Part shown: piece after piece, positions 7,779 through 17,466 of the stretch
Position numbering within the stretch: position 1 is the first letter of the stretch
How the letters are laid out: the number at the start of each line of letters is the position of its first letter
Assembly (NCBI GenBank): GCA_001596135.1
Contig: CP014773.1
Location: 4,898,001-4,962,000 of the forward strand
Direction of reading: 5' to 3'
Source of the DNA: Mucilaginibacter sp. PAMC 26640
Lineage (GTDB): Bacteria > Bacteroidota > Bacteroidia > Sphingobacteriales > Sphingobacteriaceae
DNA: 64,000 nucleotides
Translations under genes and position numbers: made by a program
The notes under the pieces: model-generated
Database searches by the model: none
What the model saw: the letters and a program-made list of their open reading frames with translations, nothing else
Told to the model about the DNA's origin: nothing

Positions 7779-8990
7779 ATGTATAATAAAAAACTACTGT
7801 TTTTAATACTGTGCCTGTTGCCTGTTGCGGCTATACTAACACAATGCTTAAGTGAAAAAAAAGCAGCAGACCCACGTGGTCCCGAATATGCAGGGCAGGC
7901 AACCTGCAACAGTTGCCATAAAAATATAGGCAGCTCTTACCTGCACACAGCACACTATATGGCCTCGCTGCCAGGTGATGCCAAAAGTATCCAGGGCAGC
8001 TTTGCAAGCGATAGCAATACCGTAATTTATAACGACCACACTAAAATCAAATTCCAAAAAACTGATAGCGGCTATTACCAAACCAGTTTTGTTAATGGTG
8101 AAAAAACACAAAGTGCTCGCATGGATATTACCATGGGCGGCGTAAAAGGAGAAAGCTATTTATATTGGAACGAAAACGAGCTACTGCAGTTACCAGGATC
8201 GTACGACAATAAAAAACGCCATTGGATCATTAGTCCGGGGTACGATACCACCATTGCAAGTTTCGACCGGATGATAACGCAGCTCTGCATGGAGTGCCAC
8301 GCTTCGTTTACACGTACCGAAGCAGCAAAAGTGGCCAGCTTTGGAGGGGATGTTGTAGGCTTTGAAAAAGGATCGGTTATCTTAAGCATCGATTGTGAAA
8401 GGTGCCATGGCCCGGCAGCGCAACATGTGAAATTTCACCAGGACAATCCGGCAGAAAAAAAGGCTAAATATTTAACGGTTATCAGCGCTTTGAGCAGGCA
8501 GGCCAAAATTGATTTGTGCGGCACCTGCCACTCGGGCACCAGTACCATTACATCAAAGTCTATTTTTGATTTTAAACCCGGCGATAAACTGGCAGATTTT
8601 AAGAAGCATGCCCCATCCGCCACCCCGCTAGACTATGCGCATATAGATGTTCACGGCGACCAGATGGATATGCTCAAAACCAGTAAATGCTTTATCAGCA
8701 GCCAAATGGACTGCTCTACCTGCCATAACACACATCAAAATGAACGCAACAATTTAACTGCCTATACAAGCCGTTGTTTAACTTGCCATACAACGGCAAA
8801 ACACAACCTCTGCAAGCTGACAGGCAAGGTGGATCAGGCCATCCTTAGCGCAAAATGTATCTCGTGCCATATGCCGGCGCTTCCGTCAAAAGCAATTATT
8901 AACGAGTCGGAATCGGTATTAGTGAATACCCATCATATTGCCATCTACCCGGATGAAGCTAAAAAAGTGTTGAACTATTTAAAAAAGTAA
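7779..8990 (+). CDS. Seven-heme c-type cytochrome lipoprotein
   Basis: 403 aa. The N-terminus has a lipoprotein signal (AILTQC, lipidated Cys ~23). Seven CxxCH heme-attachment motifs are visible: CNSCH (43-47), CMECH, CERCH, CGTCH, CSTCH, CLTCH and CISCH. The opening pattern EYAGQATCNSCHKNI with a following HTAH is typical of cytochrome c554-like multiheme proteins. It should sit in the periplasm or on the outer membrane and carry electrons. It converges with the FG-GAP/haloperoxidase/SusCD gene set with only 29 bp between stops, so it is a neighbour rather than an operon member. The electron partner is unknown. Confidence 0.9.
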   Translation: MYNKKLLFLILCLLPVAAILTQCLSEKKAADPRGPEYAGQATCNSCHKNIGSSYLHTAHYMASLPGDAKSIQGSFASDSNTVIYNDHTKIKFQKTDSGYYQTSFVNGEKTQSARMDITMGGVKGESYLYWNENELLQLPGSYDNKKRHWIISPGYDTTIASFDRMITQLCMECHASFTRTEAAKVASFGGDVVGFEKGSVILSIDCERCHGPAAQHVKFHQDNPAEKKAKYLTVISALSRQAKIDLCGTCHSGTSTITSKSIFDFKPGDKLADFKKHAPSATPLDYAHIDVHGDQMDMLKTSKCFISSQMDCSTCHNTHQNERNNLTAYTSRCLTCHTTAKHNLCKLTGKVDQAILSAKCISCHMPALPSKAIINESESVLVNTHHIAIYPDEAKKVLNYLKK

Positions 8991-9012
8991 GGCGGTAATC
9001 AATATTACCGCC
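8991..9012. terminator. Bidirectional terminator between convergent units
   Basis: GGCGGTAAT (8991-8999), loop CAAT, ATTACCGCC (9004-9012). It begins at the base after the cytochrome stop codon and lies 8 bp from the stop of the opposing gene. Read on the minus strand, the arm is followed by TTACTTTTTT, a fair T-tract. Confidence 0.75.
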
Positions 9013-9019
9013 CTGCTAA

Positions 9020-10564
9020 TTACTTGGTTATGTGATTTTCCAGCACCACAAAAGGTGTATGTTCATCCCAGTTTGGCATAAAGTTGGGCTGAAATAAAAA
9101 CCCTGCGGCGTAATTGCCGAGTATAATATCCGGTTTACCATCTTGATTCAGATCGCTGACATTCATAGTCATCCAGCGTCCGTTCTTGCTCACCGGAACA
9201 CCGTGTGGGATAAATTTTGAAGCACCTGTTTGTTCAAAGTAAATAAACTCTTCGGCCGGATTATTCTTCATGTCAGCAAAAAAGGCAATAGTGGCGATAT
9301 CAATATCACCGTCTCCGTCAAAATCTTGAGCAATGGCTTTGGTACAACCGTTTACAGGATAAAACCAGGTTTGCTTAAAATTAAAGTTGCCGGTATTTTT
9401 AAAGATATACAGCCCATGGTAGGGTTTCAAAATGCGCGATTCCCGGAAATTATAGCCGCAGGTATAAATTAAATCTAAATTACCGTCGTGATCTATATCC
9501 GTTAACTGGAAACTGGTAGAACCATTTACCGGTGGAAATTTGAGTAATTCATGCGCAGCAAAACCGCCATGTTTATTGTTTAGGTATAGGGTAAGGCCCT
9601 CATCAACCGCACCGTATAAGATCATCATATCCAGCCACCCATCGTGGTTGTAATCGACTGTTATGGCCTGTACGGCACCGGGGCGCTCGTTGATAATGGT
9701 TTGCTTAAATGATTTACCATCTGTAGTTGGTTTAAATTGGTATAAACCGCCTTTAGTGTTCCCCGCTGCCAGTACAATAACCTCTTTCCGGCCATCCTTA
9801 TCAAAATCAGCATTTACCGTTTGTACAGGTCGCGGCAGGTCGCTTTGGATCTGTACGAGTTCACCCTTCCCGCTAAGGTTTGTTTTAAATACTTTTCCAT
9901 TCGGAAAATCAATGGCATCTAAACGGCCGATGCAGGAAACAATGGCCTGGCTTAAACCCGCAGAATCAGTATCAAAATTAACGTCGACAGCTGCTGAGGG
10001 TAACCCAATTGCTGATGTTGTTTTGAATTGAGCATCCCATCCGGTTAAGTTAAGGGCTACGGCATCACCCGTGTAAATTTTCGATCCTTTAGGGTCAGCA
10101 GCTACTACCGTAGTAAAACAGATGTCGTTTTTGCGCGGGGCTTTTTTAAGCGTAAAACCAGCCCAGTCGTTTACCAGTGGCATTGGCCTTTTTGCGGGCA
10201 TCAGCGTATCAGGCGCCAGCTTTTTGTAGTAGTCAACTATAGCACCCCAATGCTGTAGTGACAAGCCGGAGGTATCATTGTCTGTTTTATAATAATCAAT
10301 ACCATAAGTTTTGATACCGAAATATTTCGCCATCAACGGCAGGGTATGCACCGTCCAAACTTGTTTAGTGAGGGCACCGGCAGGTACCAGCGAATGGCAT
10401 TTGGTGCAGTGCTGCTGCACCAATGCTTTCCCATCGGCAAGGGTATCACCGGTTAATTCATAAACCCCGGCGGGTTTGCTTTTACATCCGTTAAGTACGG
10501 TGCTCAACGATAACGCCAATACACCCGATAATATAAAAGAAGTAACTAAAAAGGTCCTTTTCAT
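9020..10564 (-). CDS. Lipoprotein with cytochrome c domain fused to FG-GAP (VCBS) repeats
   Basis: 514 aa. A lipoprotein signal ends at LNGC (Cys27). A single heme motif CTKCH (53-57) lies in a small cytochrome c-like domain, followed from ~residue 170 by FG-GAP/VCBS repeats with Ca-binding loops such as DFDKDGRKE, DYNHDGWLD, DIDHDGNLD, DFDGDGDID and DLNQDGKPD. These repeats normally form a beta-propeller. It is the last gene of the minus-strand set, 27 bp after the haloperoxidase-like gene. A role as a surface electron acceptor or donor is inferred from the domain pairing. Confidence 0.87.
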   Translation of the reverse strand: MKRTFLVTSFILSGVLALSLSTVLNGCKSKPAGVYELTGDTLADGKALVQQHCTKCHSLVPAGALTKQVWTVHTLPLMAKYFGIKTYGIDYYKTDNDTSGLSLQHWGAIVDYYKKLAPDTLMPAKRPMPLVNDWAGFTLKKAPRKNDICFTTVVAADPKGSKIYTGDAVALNLTGWDAQFKTTSAIGLPSAAVDVNFDTDSAGLSQAIVSCIGRLDAIDFPNGKVFKTNLSGKGELVQIQSDLPRPVQTVNADFDKDGRKEVIVLAAGNTKGGLYQFKPTTDGKSFKQTIINERPGAVQAITVDYNHDGWLDMMILYGAVDEGLTLYLNNKHGGFAAHELLKFPPVNGSTSFQLTDIDHDGNLDLIYTCGYNFRESRILKPYHGLYIFKNTGNFNFKQTWFYPVNGCTKAIAQDFDGDGDIDIATIAFFADMKNNPAEEFIYFEQTGASKFIPHGVPVSKNGRWMTMNVSDLNQDGKPDIILGNYAAGFLFQPNFMPNWDEHTPFVVLENHITK

Positions 10565-10591
10565 CGTCAGATCAAAAAATTACTTGTTCGC

Positions 10592-11911
10592 TTAGTTTTG
10601 CAGCTTTAATTTATTCCAGATATAGTCCCCGATTTTGCGGCCCTGATCAGCACCTGCATCTACACTATTGCGGTAATGGATGCCCCCATAAAAACGACTG
10701 ATAGACGTTTCATCAGATGCTTTCATAAATGATTTAAAATGCCGCTGCATACCGATATAACGCAGGTCGCTGGTATCATCATATTCGAAATTGTCACCAA
10801 ACAGGTGGGTAAGTATCACCGCAGAGGCCGCACTGATATCACTATGCCCGCTAGGGTACTCAGGGAAAGGCGGCGTTTGCAGCATGGGTAACCATTTCTG
10901 GTCAATTTTATCATTGATAACCGTAACCGGGCGAATGTATTTGGTATCGTACTTCACCTGCCAGCCACAAATAAAAGCATCAAAAAGGGCAATTGCAGTT
11001 AAGGCATATGCTTGGGCCGTTTTTACAGCGCTAGCGTGCGTTTTCTTGCAGGCAATTGCGGTGATGCCGATCCAGTGGCCCCCGGGAGTGATCTTTTTGT
11101 TCACAAACATCATGTGCCCGTTATGCTGTATCACAAAAGGGTTATCATCCCAAAAGCGCGCTATTTGCACCTGCTCCTCTGTAAGGTTTTTGCTCTGCTC
11201 ATAAACTTCTACATTTTGCTTAAAGTACTCGCTGGTTTTATCTTCGCTATACGGCGGCGGCGGCGGCAGCTTAAACTGGGCGGACGAATCCAGCACAAAG
11301 GTATGCATGGTTCCCCAGCAGTATTCTACGCCATCCAGGTAATCCGGCGCGGTTGGGCGCCATTGCCCGTTGTCATTGCTACCCAAAAACCGGGGTTTGC
11401 CACGCGTTTGCGGGTAATTGTCTACCGCGGCGCGGGCCATAATTGCTTTCCCAATCTTCTCCCCAAAATCTACCGATCGGGAAAAGGTGGCCGTATCCAG
11501 GTTGTCCTGGTACATGGCAAATACTTTATCCTCGTACTTCTTCAGGGTATCTACCGAAAAGGTAATCTTATGCGCCACCGTAAAAAACGCTTTGGTGGCG
11601 GCAAGCGCGTAATTATATTTAAGGCCCTTTGCAGGCTCGGGCATTTTTTTGAACCCGTTTAACTGGTTTACAATTGAAGCGTATTTCGGATCGGCATGGC
11701 GCATGGCTTCGTAGGCAGCAAGCGATGTGTAGCCATAGATGCGGCTGGCTACCGGGGGAGTAAACACATCATAAATGATCACCTGGGTTAGCTGGTCAAC
11801 ATTTTCATGCAACACTTCGGCATCACTCTTTAATGCAATTTTAGGGGTCTGCCGACAAGCGCCGAACGAAAGGCATAGCATAGCGGCAATTAGTACATGA
11901 AAGTATCTCAT
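10592..11911 (-). CDS. Vanadium-dependent haloperoxidase/PAP2-family lipoprotein
   Basis: 439 aa. A lipoprotein signal ends at SFGAC (Cys19). The vanadate/phosphate site is complete: K320-x6-R327-P328, P353-S-G-H356 in EYPSGHSDIS, and S405-R406-x5-H412 in SRFYGGIHYR. Spacing and total length fit the bacterial vanadium haloperoxidase-related family rather than short PAP2 lipid phosphatases. If vanadate is bound it would oxidise halides with H2O2; a phosphatase activity remains possible. It lies 19 bp downstream of the FG-GAP/ASPIC gene and 27 bp upstream of the cytochrome-propeller gene, which indicates cotranscription. Confidence 0.85.
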   Translation of the reverse strand: MRYFHVLIAAMLCLSFGACRQTPKIALKSDAEVLHENVDQLTQVIIYDVFTPPVASRIYGYTSLAAYEAMRHADPKYASIVNQLNGFKKMPEPAKGLKYNYALAATKAFFTVAHKITFSVDTLKKYEDKVFAMYQDNLDTATFSRSVDFGEKIGKAIMARAAVDNYPQTRGKPRFLGSNDNGQWRPTAPDYLDGVEYCWGTMHTFVLDSSAQFKLPPPPPYSEDKTSEYFKQNVEVYEQSKNLTEEQVQIARFWDDNPFVIQHNGHMMFVNKKITPGGHWIGITAIACKKTHASAVKTAQAYALTAIALFDAFICGWQVKYDTKYIRPVTVINDKIDQKWLPMLQTPPFPEYPSGHSDISAASAVILTHLFGDNFEYDDTSDLRYIGMQRHFKSFMKASDETSISRFYGGIHYRNSVDAGADQGRKIGDYIWNKLKLQN

Positions 11912-11930
11912 AGTTCAATCATTGCAATAA

Positions 11931-14900
11931 TTAGTTTAAAGGTATATCTCGTTTGTGGCCAACATTATCGGTTATAGTTACCGACTGCATTGAGGCATCA
12001 ATATTAAAAAATCTAGCCGACTGTGACAAGAAGGATTGCCCATTATAAAATTCCTGTTTTGCGCTGGTACCGTTCTTATATTTTATGGTGGCAAACATAT
12101 CCGCAGGCAGCAATTTGAAAGTTTTAACCTGCCTTTTCAATTCAAATACCTTCATCGCATCTTTATATTGCGTGGCAGCTATTAAATATCTCCCTTTTGC
12201 ACTACGCAACTTCACAAGGGCCTTACCATCTCCGGGGATATAAATGCCACTCTGCATGATACTTAGGGGTTTAAAGCCTCCTTTTCCGTTCCCTTTCAGC
12301 AGCAATCCATTAAAGGCATCATAGCGGCCGGTGGTTACTTCGGTACCAAAATCATTGCCGTTCAGCAACACATCCAGGTTACCGTCGCCGTCAAAATCGT
12401 CTATCACTATACCACTCAACTGTGATAGCTGCGCCTCGGCCGGCAGCGGGATCATGGTGAACTTACCCTTACCGTCATTGCGCAGGTAAACAGACCCCAG
12501 CATATTCGCCTTTAATCTGATCGCCCCTTTGCGCATCTCCGGGGTTAATACGGAATCCATTGTACTAACAGCAAACGACTTATAATTTTGATACTTGATC
12601 CGCATGCTGATCATTTGCTTAATGATGTCATCCCTTGTTTGCGCAGGAAATTCCTGTAACACGCCTTCTTTATCTTTCAGGAACACCGAAGGGATGGCAT
12701 CGTAGCTGCCATTGTTATCAAAATCCTTGGCTGTGATGTAGATGGGATACTTATCGCTGGCTTTATAAAAGGTGTTGGTGCCGGTATTACCTACAATATA
12801 ATCGATGTCTCCATCGTGGTCAAAATCGCCGCCGGCAATGGTATTCCACCAGCCCAGTTTATCGGCTACACCTGTATTTCCTGTTTGGTTTTTAAAAACA
12901 CCGTGGTCGTTCTTTAAAAAGGTAACCGGCATCCATTCCCCGGTAATCACCAGGTCGGGCCAGCCGTCGTTATCATAATCTGTAAAAGTTGCATCGCATA
13001 CCAGCCCTATCTTATTGAGGCCCCTGGCAGCTACGGGGGTGGCATCGGTAAACTTAATCTGCCCGTTTTTGCTGTCGTTCCGCAAAATAAAGCTAGATAC
13101 CGGTTTAGGGTAGTTCCATGGCTCAACCCTGCCGGAAACAAACAGATCCAGCGAACCATTTTTGTCATAATCTACCGCCTTTACGCATAATTTACTGGTG
13201 AAATTTACGGGCAAGGCATTGGGCTGCAAGGTAAAGTCGCCTTTCCCATCGTTAGCATAAACCCGGTCCTGGTAGGATTTTGACCCCGGTTCGTCCTCAT
13301 ACCCACCGCTTGCGGCGTAAAGGTCTAAATCACCATCGCCATCTGCATCAAATAAAAGTAGGCCCTCATCCTTGTACCGGTCGGCAGATGCAATAGCGGT
13401 AAGTAAATTTCGCTGCATGAACTTACCGTTAGCCTGCTGCAATAAAAGTTGCGCAGGGTATTTTGCGGTACCGCCTATCACCATATCGTCGAAGCCATCG
13501 CCGTTTACATCGCCCACTGCAACGGCCGGCGTATACTCCGAAAATTTATGCGGAATCAGTTTCTGGATATTAAAATCTATAAAATCGTCGCTTTGATGCA
13601 GGTAGTTGATGCCAAGCGATTTGGTCACTTCGCTAAAAAGCGCCCCATTATTAACTTTAGGCGATTGGAAACTATAGGGCTGCGCAGCATTTGCTATACT
13701 GACCGTAAGCAGTTGATCTGCTTTTACATTTCTGAGGGTTTGCTGGCGGCCATTTTGCCATTTGATCACCACAGAATCCAGCCCGGATACTTTACCCAGG
13801 CCAAAATGCGCACTGTTTTGAATGGTACTAAGGTAGCCGCGGAAGGGCGTATTCTCATATACCTGGTGTTTGCCGTGGTCGTAATAAATATCTGCCCAGG
13901 CACCTATCCCATCTTTGTTCTGCGGGTTACCTGCAAATTTTACCTGCAGGTAATGATTGGCCTCTTTATCCTGATCGCGCGAGGTGTTGCGGTATAAAAA
14001 AGCCTCATCATCAATATTGTTGATCACCATATCCACGGCGCCATCATTATCCAGGTCGGCATAGGCGGCGCCGTTTGAGAATGACGGGATATCCAGCCCC
14101 CAGCTTTTGGTAACATCATCAAAGCCCAGGTTGCCATTATTCTGAAAAGCGTAATTGGGTATTTTAACAACCGGGATCTGCTCCAGCACCTGCTTTTTAG
14201 TTGCCACCGCAAAAGACTCGTTCCGGAAGGCGATGAAGTCATGATCCGTAACATCGCGTGGATACCCGTTGGTAATTACTATATCTCTGAAACCATCATT
14301 ATCAAAATCGGTGATCATCGGCCCCCAGCTCCAATCGGTTTGCGCAACTCCGCTATAAAAGGCTATCTCGCTAAAGATAGGCGCTCCAACAGAATCGTTC
14401 TGGCCCAAACGAGGGCCCTGGTTCAGTTGCAGGGTGTTATGATTATATTGATACTGGTAGTTGTAACGATCAAAATTTTGGTAAAGCTGGTAGGCTGTGC
14501 CCGGTACAAACATCTTTTTGCGATAGTTGTCCTCCGGATCCATATCCAGCTCAAAAACATCGGCAAGGCCATCATTATTAATGTCTTCGATATCCTGCCC
14601 CATAGCGCTGGTAGCGGTATGTTTAAAGTACTCCCGGGTACGGTCGGTAAACGTGCCGTCGTGGTTATTGATGTATAAAATATTATTGGGTAAAAAATCA
14701 TTCGTCACGTAGATATCCTTCCAGCCGTCGCGGTTAATATCTACGGTGGTGGTAGCATGGCCGTAGCCTTCAATCAATACGCCTGATTGTTTGGATACAT
14801 CCTTATACACGCCATGTTTGAGTGCAGGGTCATACTCGTTACGGTACAACCGGCCTGTACTGCGCGCCGATCCGTCAACGGTAAGTGGCCGGAAAGAACT

Positions 14901-15503
14901 GGTATTATCATTCGGCTGTACTTCATTCACCGTTAGGTACATATCCAGATCCCCATCGTTGTCGTAGTCAAAAAACGATGCCATGGTAGAGTGGATGTTG
15001 ATATCCAGCCCGTAGGCTTTAGCCTCTTCTTTAAAATGCGGAACGCCGTTCTTATCAGCCCCCTGGTTAATATACAGCAGGTTCATTCGCTTAACCGGGC
15101 TGTTTAAAAGCGTATTGCAAACGTAAATATCTGCAAGTCCGTCGTTATTGATATCTACAACTGCTACGCCTCTGCCCCAGCCCCCTTTGCCACCCACACC
15201 GGCAGCTTCGGTAACATCATCAAATTGCATGTCGCCTTTGTTGAGGTACAGCTTGTTGTATACCTGGTTGCCTATGAAATAAATATCCTGCTTGCCATCA
15301 TTATTAAAATCGCCGATGCCTACGCCGCCGCCATTATAGATATTCAATTTATCTAAGGGGTTGATGGAATCGTTTTCGGTTACCAAATTATTGAATTTGA
15401 TACCGGAGTGAGAGGAGTCGATCTTTTGGAAAAGCGTGGATTTTTTACAGGAGAAAAGCAAGCAGGGTAAGGTTAGAAAAAGCAGAAAGTAAGCGCGTCT
15501 CAT
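11931..15503 (-). CDS. Giant FG-GAP/VCBS lipoprotein with ASPIC/UnbV domain (CRTAC1-like)
   Basis: 1190 aa. The lipoprotein signal ends at LFSC (Cys19). A first block of FG-GAP repeats runs ~55-500 with loops such as DFNNDGKQD, DINNDGLAD, DYDNDGDLD and DINRDGWKD. An ASPIC/UnbV domain occupies ~535-602 (FRGYLSTIQNSAHFGLGK, VVIKWQNGRQQ). A second propeller-like block follows from ~640 to ~1090. The protein is probably anchored on the cell surface and binds calcium. ASPIC/UnbV proteins often lie beside SusC/SusD pairs in Bacteroidota, but their function is not established. A terminator-like hairpin separates it from susD upstream. Confidence 0.9.
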   Translation of the reverse strand: MRRAYFLLFLTLPCLLFSCKKSTLFQKIDSSHSGIKFNNLVTENDSINPLDKLNIYNGGGVGIGDFNNDGKQDIYFIGNQVYNKLYLNKGDMQFDDVTEAAGVGGKGGWGRGVAVVDINNDGLADIYVCNTLLNSPVKRMNLLYINQGADKNGVPHFKEEAKAYGLDINIHSTMASFFDYDNDGDLDMYLTVNEVQPNDNTSSFRPLTVDGSARSTGRLYRNEYDPALKHGVYKDVSKQSGVLIEGYGHATTTVDINRDGWKDIYVTNDFLPNNILYINNHDGTFTDRTREYFKHTATSAMGQDIEDINNDGLADVFELDMDPEDNYRKKMFVPGTAYQLYQNFDRYNYQYQYNHNTLQLNQGPRLGQNDSVGAPIFSEIAFYSGVAQTDWSWGPMITDFDNDGFRDIVITNGYPRDVTDHDFIAFRNESFAVATKKQVLEQIPVVKIPNYAFQNNGNLGFDDVTKSWGLDIPSFSNGAAYADLDNDGAVDMVINNIDDEAFLYRNTSRDQDKEANHYLQVKFAGNPQNKDGIGAWADIYYDHGKHQVYENTPFRGYLSTIQNSAHFGLGKVSGLDSVVIKWQNGRQQTLRNVKADQLLTVSIANAAQPYSFQSPKVNNGALFSEVTKSLGINYLHQSDDFIDFNIQKLIPHKFSEYTPAVAVGDVNGDGFDDMVIGGTAKYPAQLLLQQANGKFMQRNLLTAIASADRYKDEGLLLFDADGDGDLDLYAASGGYEDEPGSKSYQDRVYANDGKGDFTLQPNALPVNFTSKLCVKAVDYDKNGSLDLFVSGRVEPWNYPKPVSSFILRNDSKNGQIKFTDATPVAARGLNKIGLVCDATFTDYDNDGWPDLVITGEWMPVTFLKNDHGVFKNQTGNTGVADKLGWWNTIAGGDFDHDGDIDYIVGNTGTNTFYKASDKYPIYITAKDFDNNGSYDAIPSVFLKDKEGVLQEFPAQTRDDIIKQMISMRIKYQNYKSFAVSTMDSVLTPEMRKGAIRLKANMLGSVYLRNDGKGKFTMIPLPAEAQLSQLSGIVIDDFDGDGNLDVLLNGNDFGTEVTTGRYDAFNGLLLKGNGKGGFKPLSIMQSGIYIPGDGKALVKLRSAKGRYLIAATQYKDAMKVFELKRQVKTFKLLPADMFATIKYKNGTSAKQEFYNGQSFLSQSARFFNIDASMQSVTITDNVGHKRDIPLN

Positions 15504-15530
15504 AGATCAATACTACACAAATAACTAAAA

Positions 15531-15567
15531 TAAAAAAAGAGGAGAAGATACAGATCTCCCCCTCTTT
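15531..15567 (-). terminator. Intrinsic terminator/attenuator between susD and the FG-GAP gene
   Basis: AAAGAGGAGA (15536-15545) pairs with TCTCCCCCTCTTT (15555-15567) with a small bulge. On the minus strand the stem is followed by a T-run (TTTTTTTATTTT). It lies just after the susD stop and would end, or partly attenuate, transcription before the downstream redox genes. Confidence 0.7.
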
Positions 15568-15584
15568 ATAAACATTATAAACCT

Positions 15585-17435
15585 TTAGTAATTAGGGTTT
15601 TGTTTTAATGTACCTTTTGATAAATCAATTTGAAATTGAGGTATCGGGTAAACTTCATTTTTGTTAGAACCGAATTTGGCTACTTTCATAACTGCTGAGG
15701 TAAAAGTGTCGCCAAAGTCACGTGTATTTTTTAGGAATTTCTCAATTTCAGTGGTCATGATATTTCCTGCAGGTCCGCCATTAACAGCATCCCAGCGTGA
15801 AAGGTCAAAATAACGGTGTCCTTCCATACCCAATTCGATTTTTCTCTCAAAATAAACTGCTTTGCGAGCGTAAGCCACACCATTAGCTGTGAATTGACCT
15901 GTATACAATCCTACCTTATAATTAGCAGCAAATTGCGTATTGTCAACAAGTGGCTTAGTTGCATCAGGTTCACCTTTATCATTTACGCCGTAACCAGTTA
16001 GCTTACCTTTAACCCAACCGGTTTGATCAGCCGCACGAGATCTAACCTGGTTAACCAAATTTTCTGCAACCGCTAAAGTACCCGTTTCTACATTACACTC
16101 TGCCGCCCATAACAACACATCAGCAAAACGAATCGCATTATAGCTGTTTGATGTTGCCTGGTTTGCTGCCCAGCCACCGTAAGTGTCTGATGTAGTTGCT
16201 TGTGCAGCTTTGTAGTAAACGTTTTTGATTGGCAGGTACGGTCCACCGTTTGGCTGATCACGTGCCCAGGCAGCTCCCGGGCAAATTCCCCAATCCAAGT
16301 ATGGAATACCACGGCGACCAACTGACCAGTCTAACCTTGCATCAAGCAATTCATTTCCAGGAGTAAATATAGTTGCTGCTGCTACAGCCTGATCATTTTT
16401 GATATACCCGTTCTGATAAGTATCGAGCAAAGGCAAGCCATTAGCATCAACTTTAAATGAATTTACAAAATCAAATGTCGGCTGGAAAAATCCGCAGCAA
16501 CCTGCGGGACCACCAGATGGAAAGTTTAAAACGCTACCAGCGTTACCATTTAATCCGTTAGCACCATCACCTACAGATGTTTGTACGACAAACACGCCTT
16601 CAGGTCCGTTTTTGGTTGATGGATTAAAGTTATTAGCATAAGCACCCAAGGCATATTTAGCTCCCGAAGCTGTAACACCATTAGCAATCACATCGGTTAA
16701 GATCTTCAATGCGTCAGGATACTTGTGCTCAAACATCATCGTTTTTGCTTCGAAGGCTAAAGCCGCCCATTTGTTTGCACGGCCAACCTGTGGCTGGCTG
16801 TTCGGCAATACTGCCGCTGCTGCAGCAAAGTCAGCCTCTATTTTATCCCAGATAGGCCCGCTGTTAGGCACATTATAATTACCAGCTGCGTACGTGATGG
16901 TCTCATCAACATATGGTACATTCTTCCAAATCTTAGCCGCTTCCAAATGATAAAAGGCACGTAAAAATCTAGCTTCAGCTATGTATTGCTTCTCCTGATC
17001 GGCACTAACCGATCCATCCTTTACGGTAGGTAAAAGGCGCAGAACATCGTTTGCACGCTGTACACCAGCGTAGCAAATACGCCATTTATGATCCAAATAA
17101 TCATTGGCTCCCGTTGCGCTAAACGCTTCAAGATTAGCTGCAGCCGGTTGGTCACCAGGGTTAGATCCTTTAAAAGCGTCACCCGCTACCACACTACCGT
17201 AAACCCAGTTATCGGTCCCGGTTTCCCAAGGAGAACCCGCCTGGCCATCAAACACACCGTCCACCAGTGAATATGCACCGATTAGCAAGCCATCTACACC
17301 TGTACGAGTTGCAACAACTTCCGGGATCAAAGAACCGATAGGAGCTTGTTCCAGGTACTTCTTGCAAGAATAAGTCGACCCAAGCATTAAAAGTGCTGCC
17401 GGGATCAATACTTTTATTTTAAGACTTTTTTTCAT
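15585..17435 (-). CDS. RagB/SusD-family substrate-binding lipoprotein
   Basis: 616 aa, typical SusD length. The lipoprotein signal ends at STYSC, followed by KKYLEQAPIGSL, the usual SusD mature start. The body shows TPR-like helices (RWRICYAGVQRANDVLRLLP, QYIAEARFLRAFYHLEAAKIW) and a C-terminal signature (RYFDLSRWD, YPIPQFQIDLSKGTLKQNPNY). It forms the lid of the SusC channel and binds ligand at the cell surface. It starts 31 bp after susC. The ligand cannot be deduced: no glycoside hydrolase lies in the same unit. Confidence 0.95.
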   Translation of the reverse strand: MKKSLKIKVLIPAALLMLGSTYSCKKYLEQAPIGSLIPEVVATRTGVDGLLIGAYSLVDGVFDGQAGSPWETGTDNWVYGSVVAGDAFKGSNPGDQPAAANLEAFSATGANDYLDHKWRICYAGVQRANDVLRLLPTVKDGSVSADQEKQYIAEARFLRAFYHLEAAKIWKNVPYVDETITYAAGNYNVPNSGPIWDKIEADFAAAAAVLPNSQPQVGRANKWAALAFEAKTMMFEHKYPDALKILTDVIANGVTASGAKYALGAYANNFNPSTKNGPEGVFVVQTSVGDGANGLNGNAGSVLNFPSGGPAGCCGFFQPTFDFVNSFKVDANGLPLLDTYQNGYIKNDQAVAAATIFTPGNELLDARLDWSVGRRGIPYLDWGICPGAAWARDQPNGGPYLPIKNVYYKAAQATTSDTYGGWAANQATSNSYNAIRFADVLLWAAECNVETGTLAVAENLVNQVRSRAADQTGWVKGKLTGYGVNDKGEPDATKPLVDNTQFAANYKVGLYTGQFTANGVAYARKAVYFERKIELGMEGHRYFDLSRWDAVNGGPAGNIMTTEIEKFLKNTRDFGDTFTSAVMKVAKFGSNKNEVYPIPQFQIDLSKGTLKQNPNY

Positions 17436-17466
17436 AACTATTGATTTTATATGAAGTTAGCTATTA

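Noticed and set aside
11012-11662. 216-codon plus-strand frame
   Set aside because: It is antisense to the haloperoxidase-like gene, whose motifs are complete on the other strand.
13449-13997. 182-codon plus-strand frame
   Set aside because: It is antisense to the FG-GAP/ASPIC gene, and arises from its repetitive, GC-skewed coding sequence.
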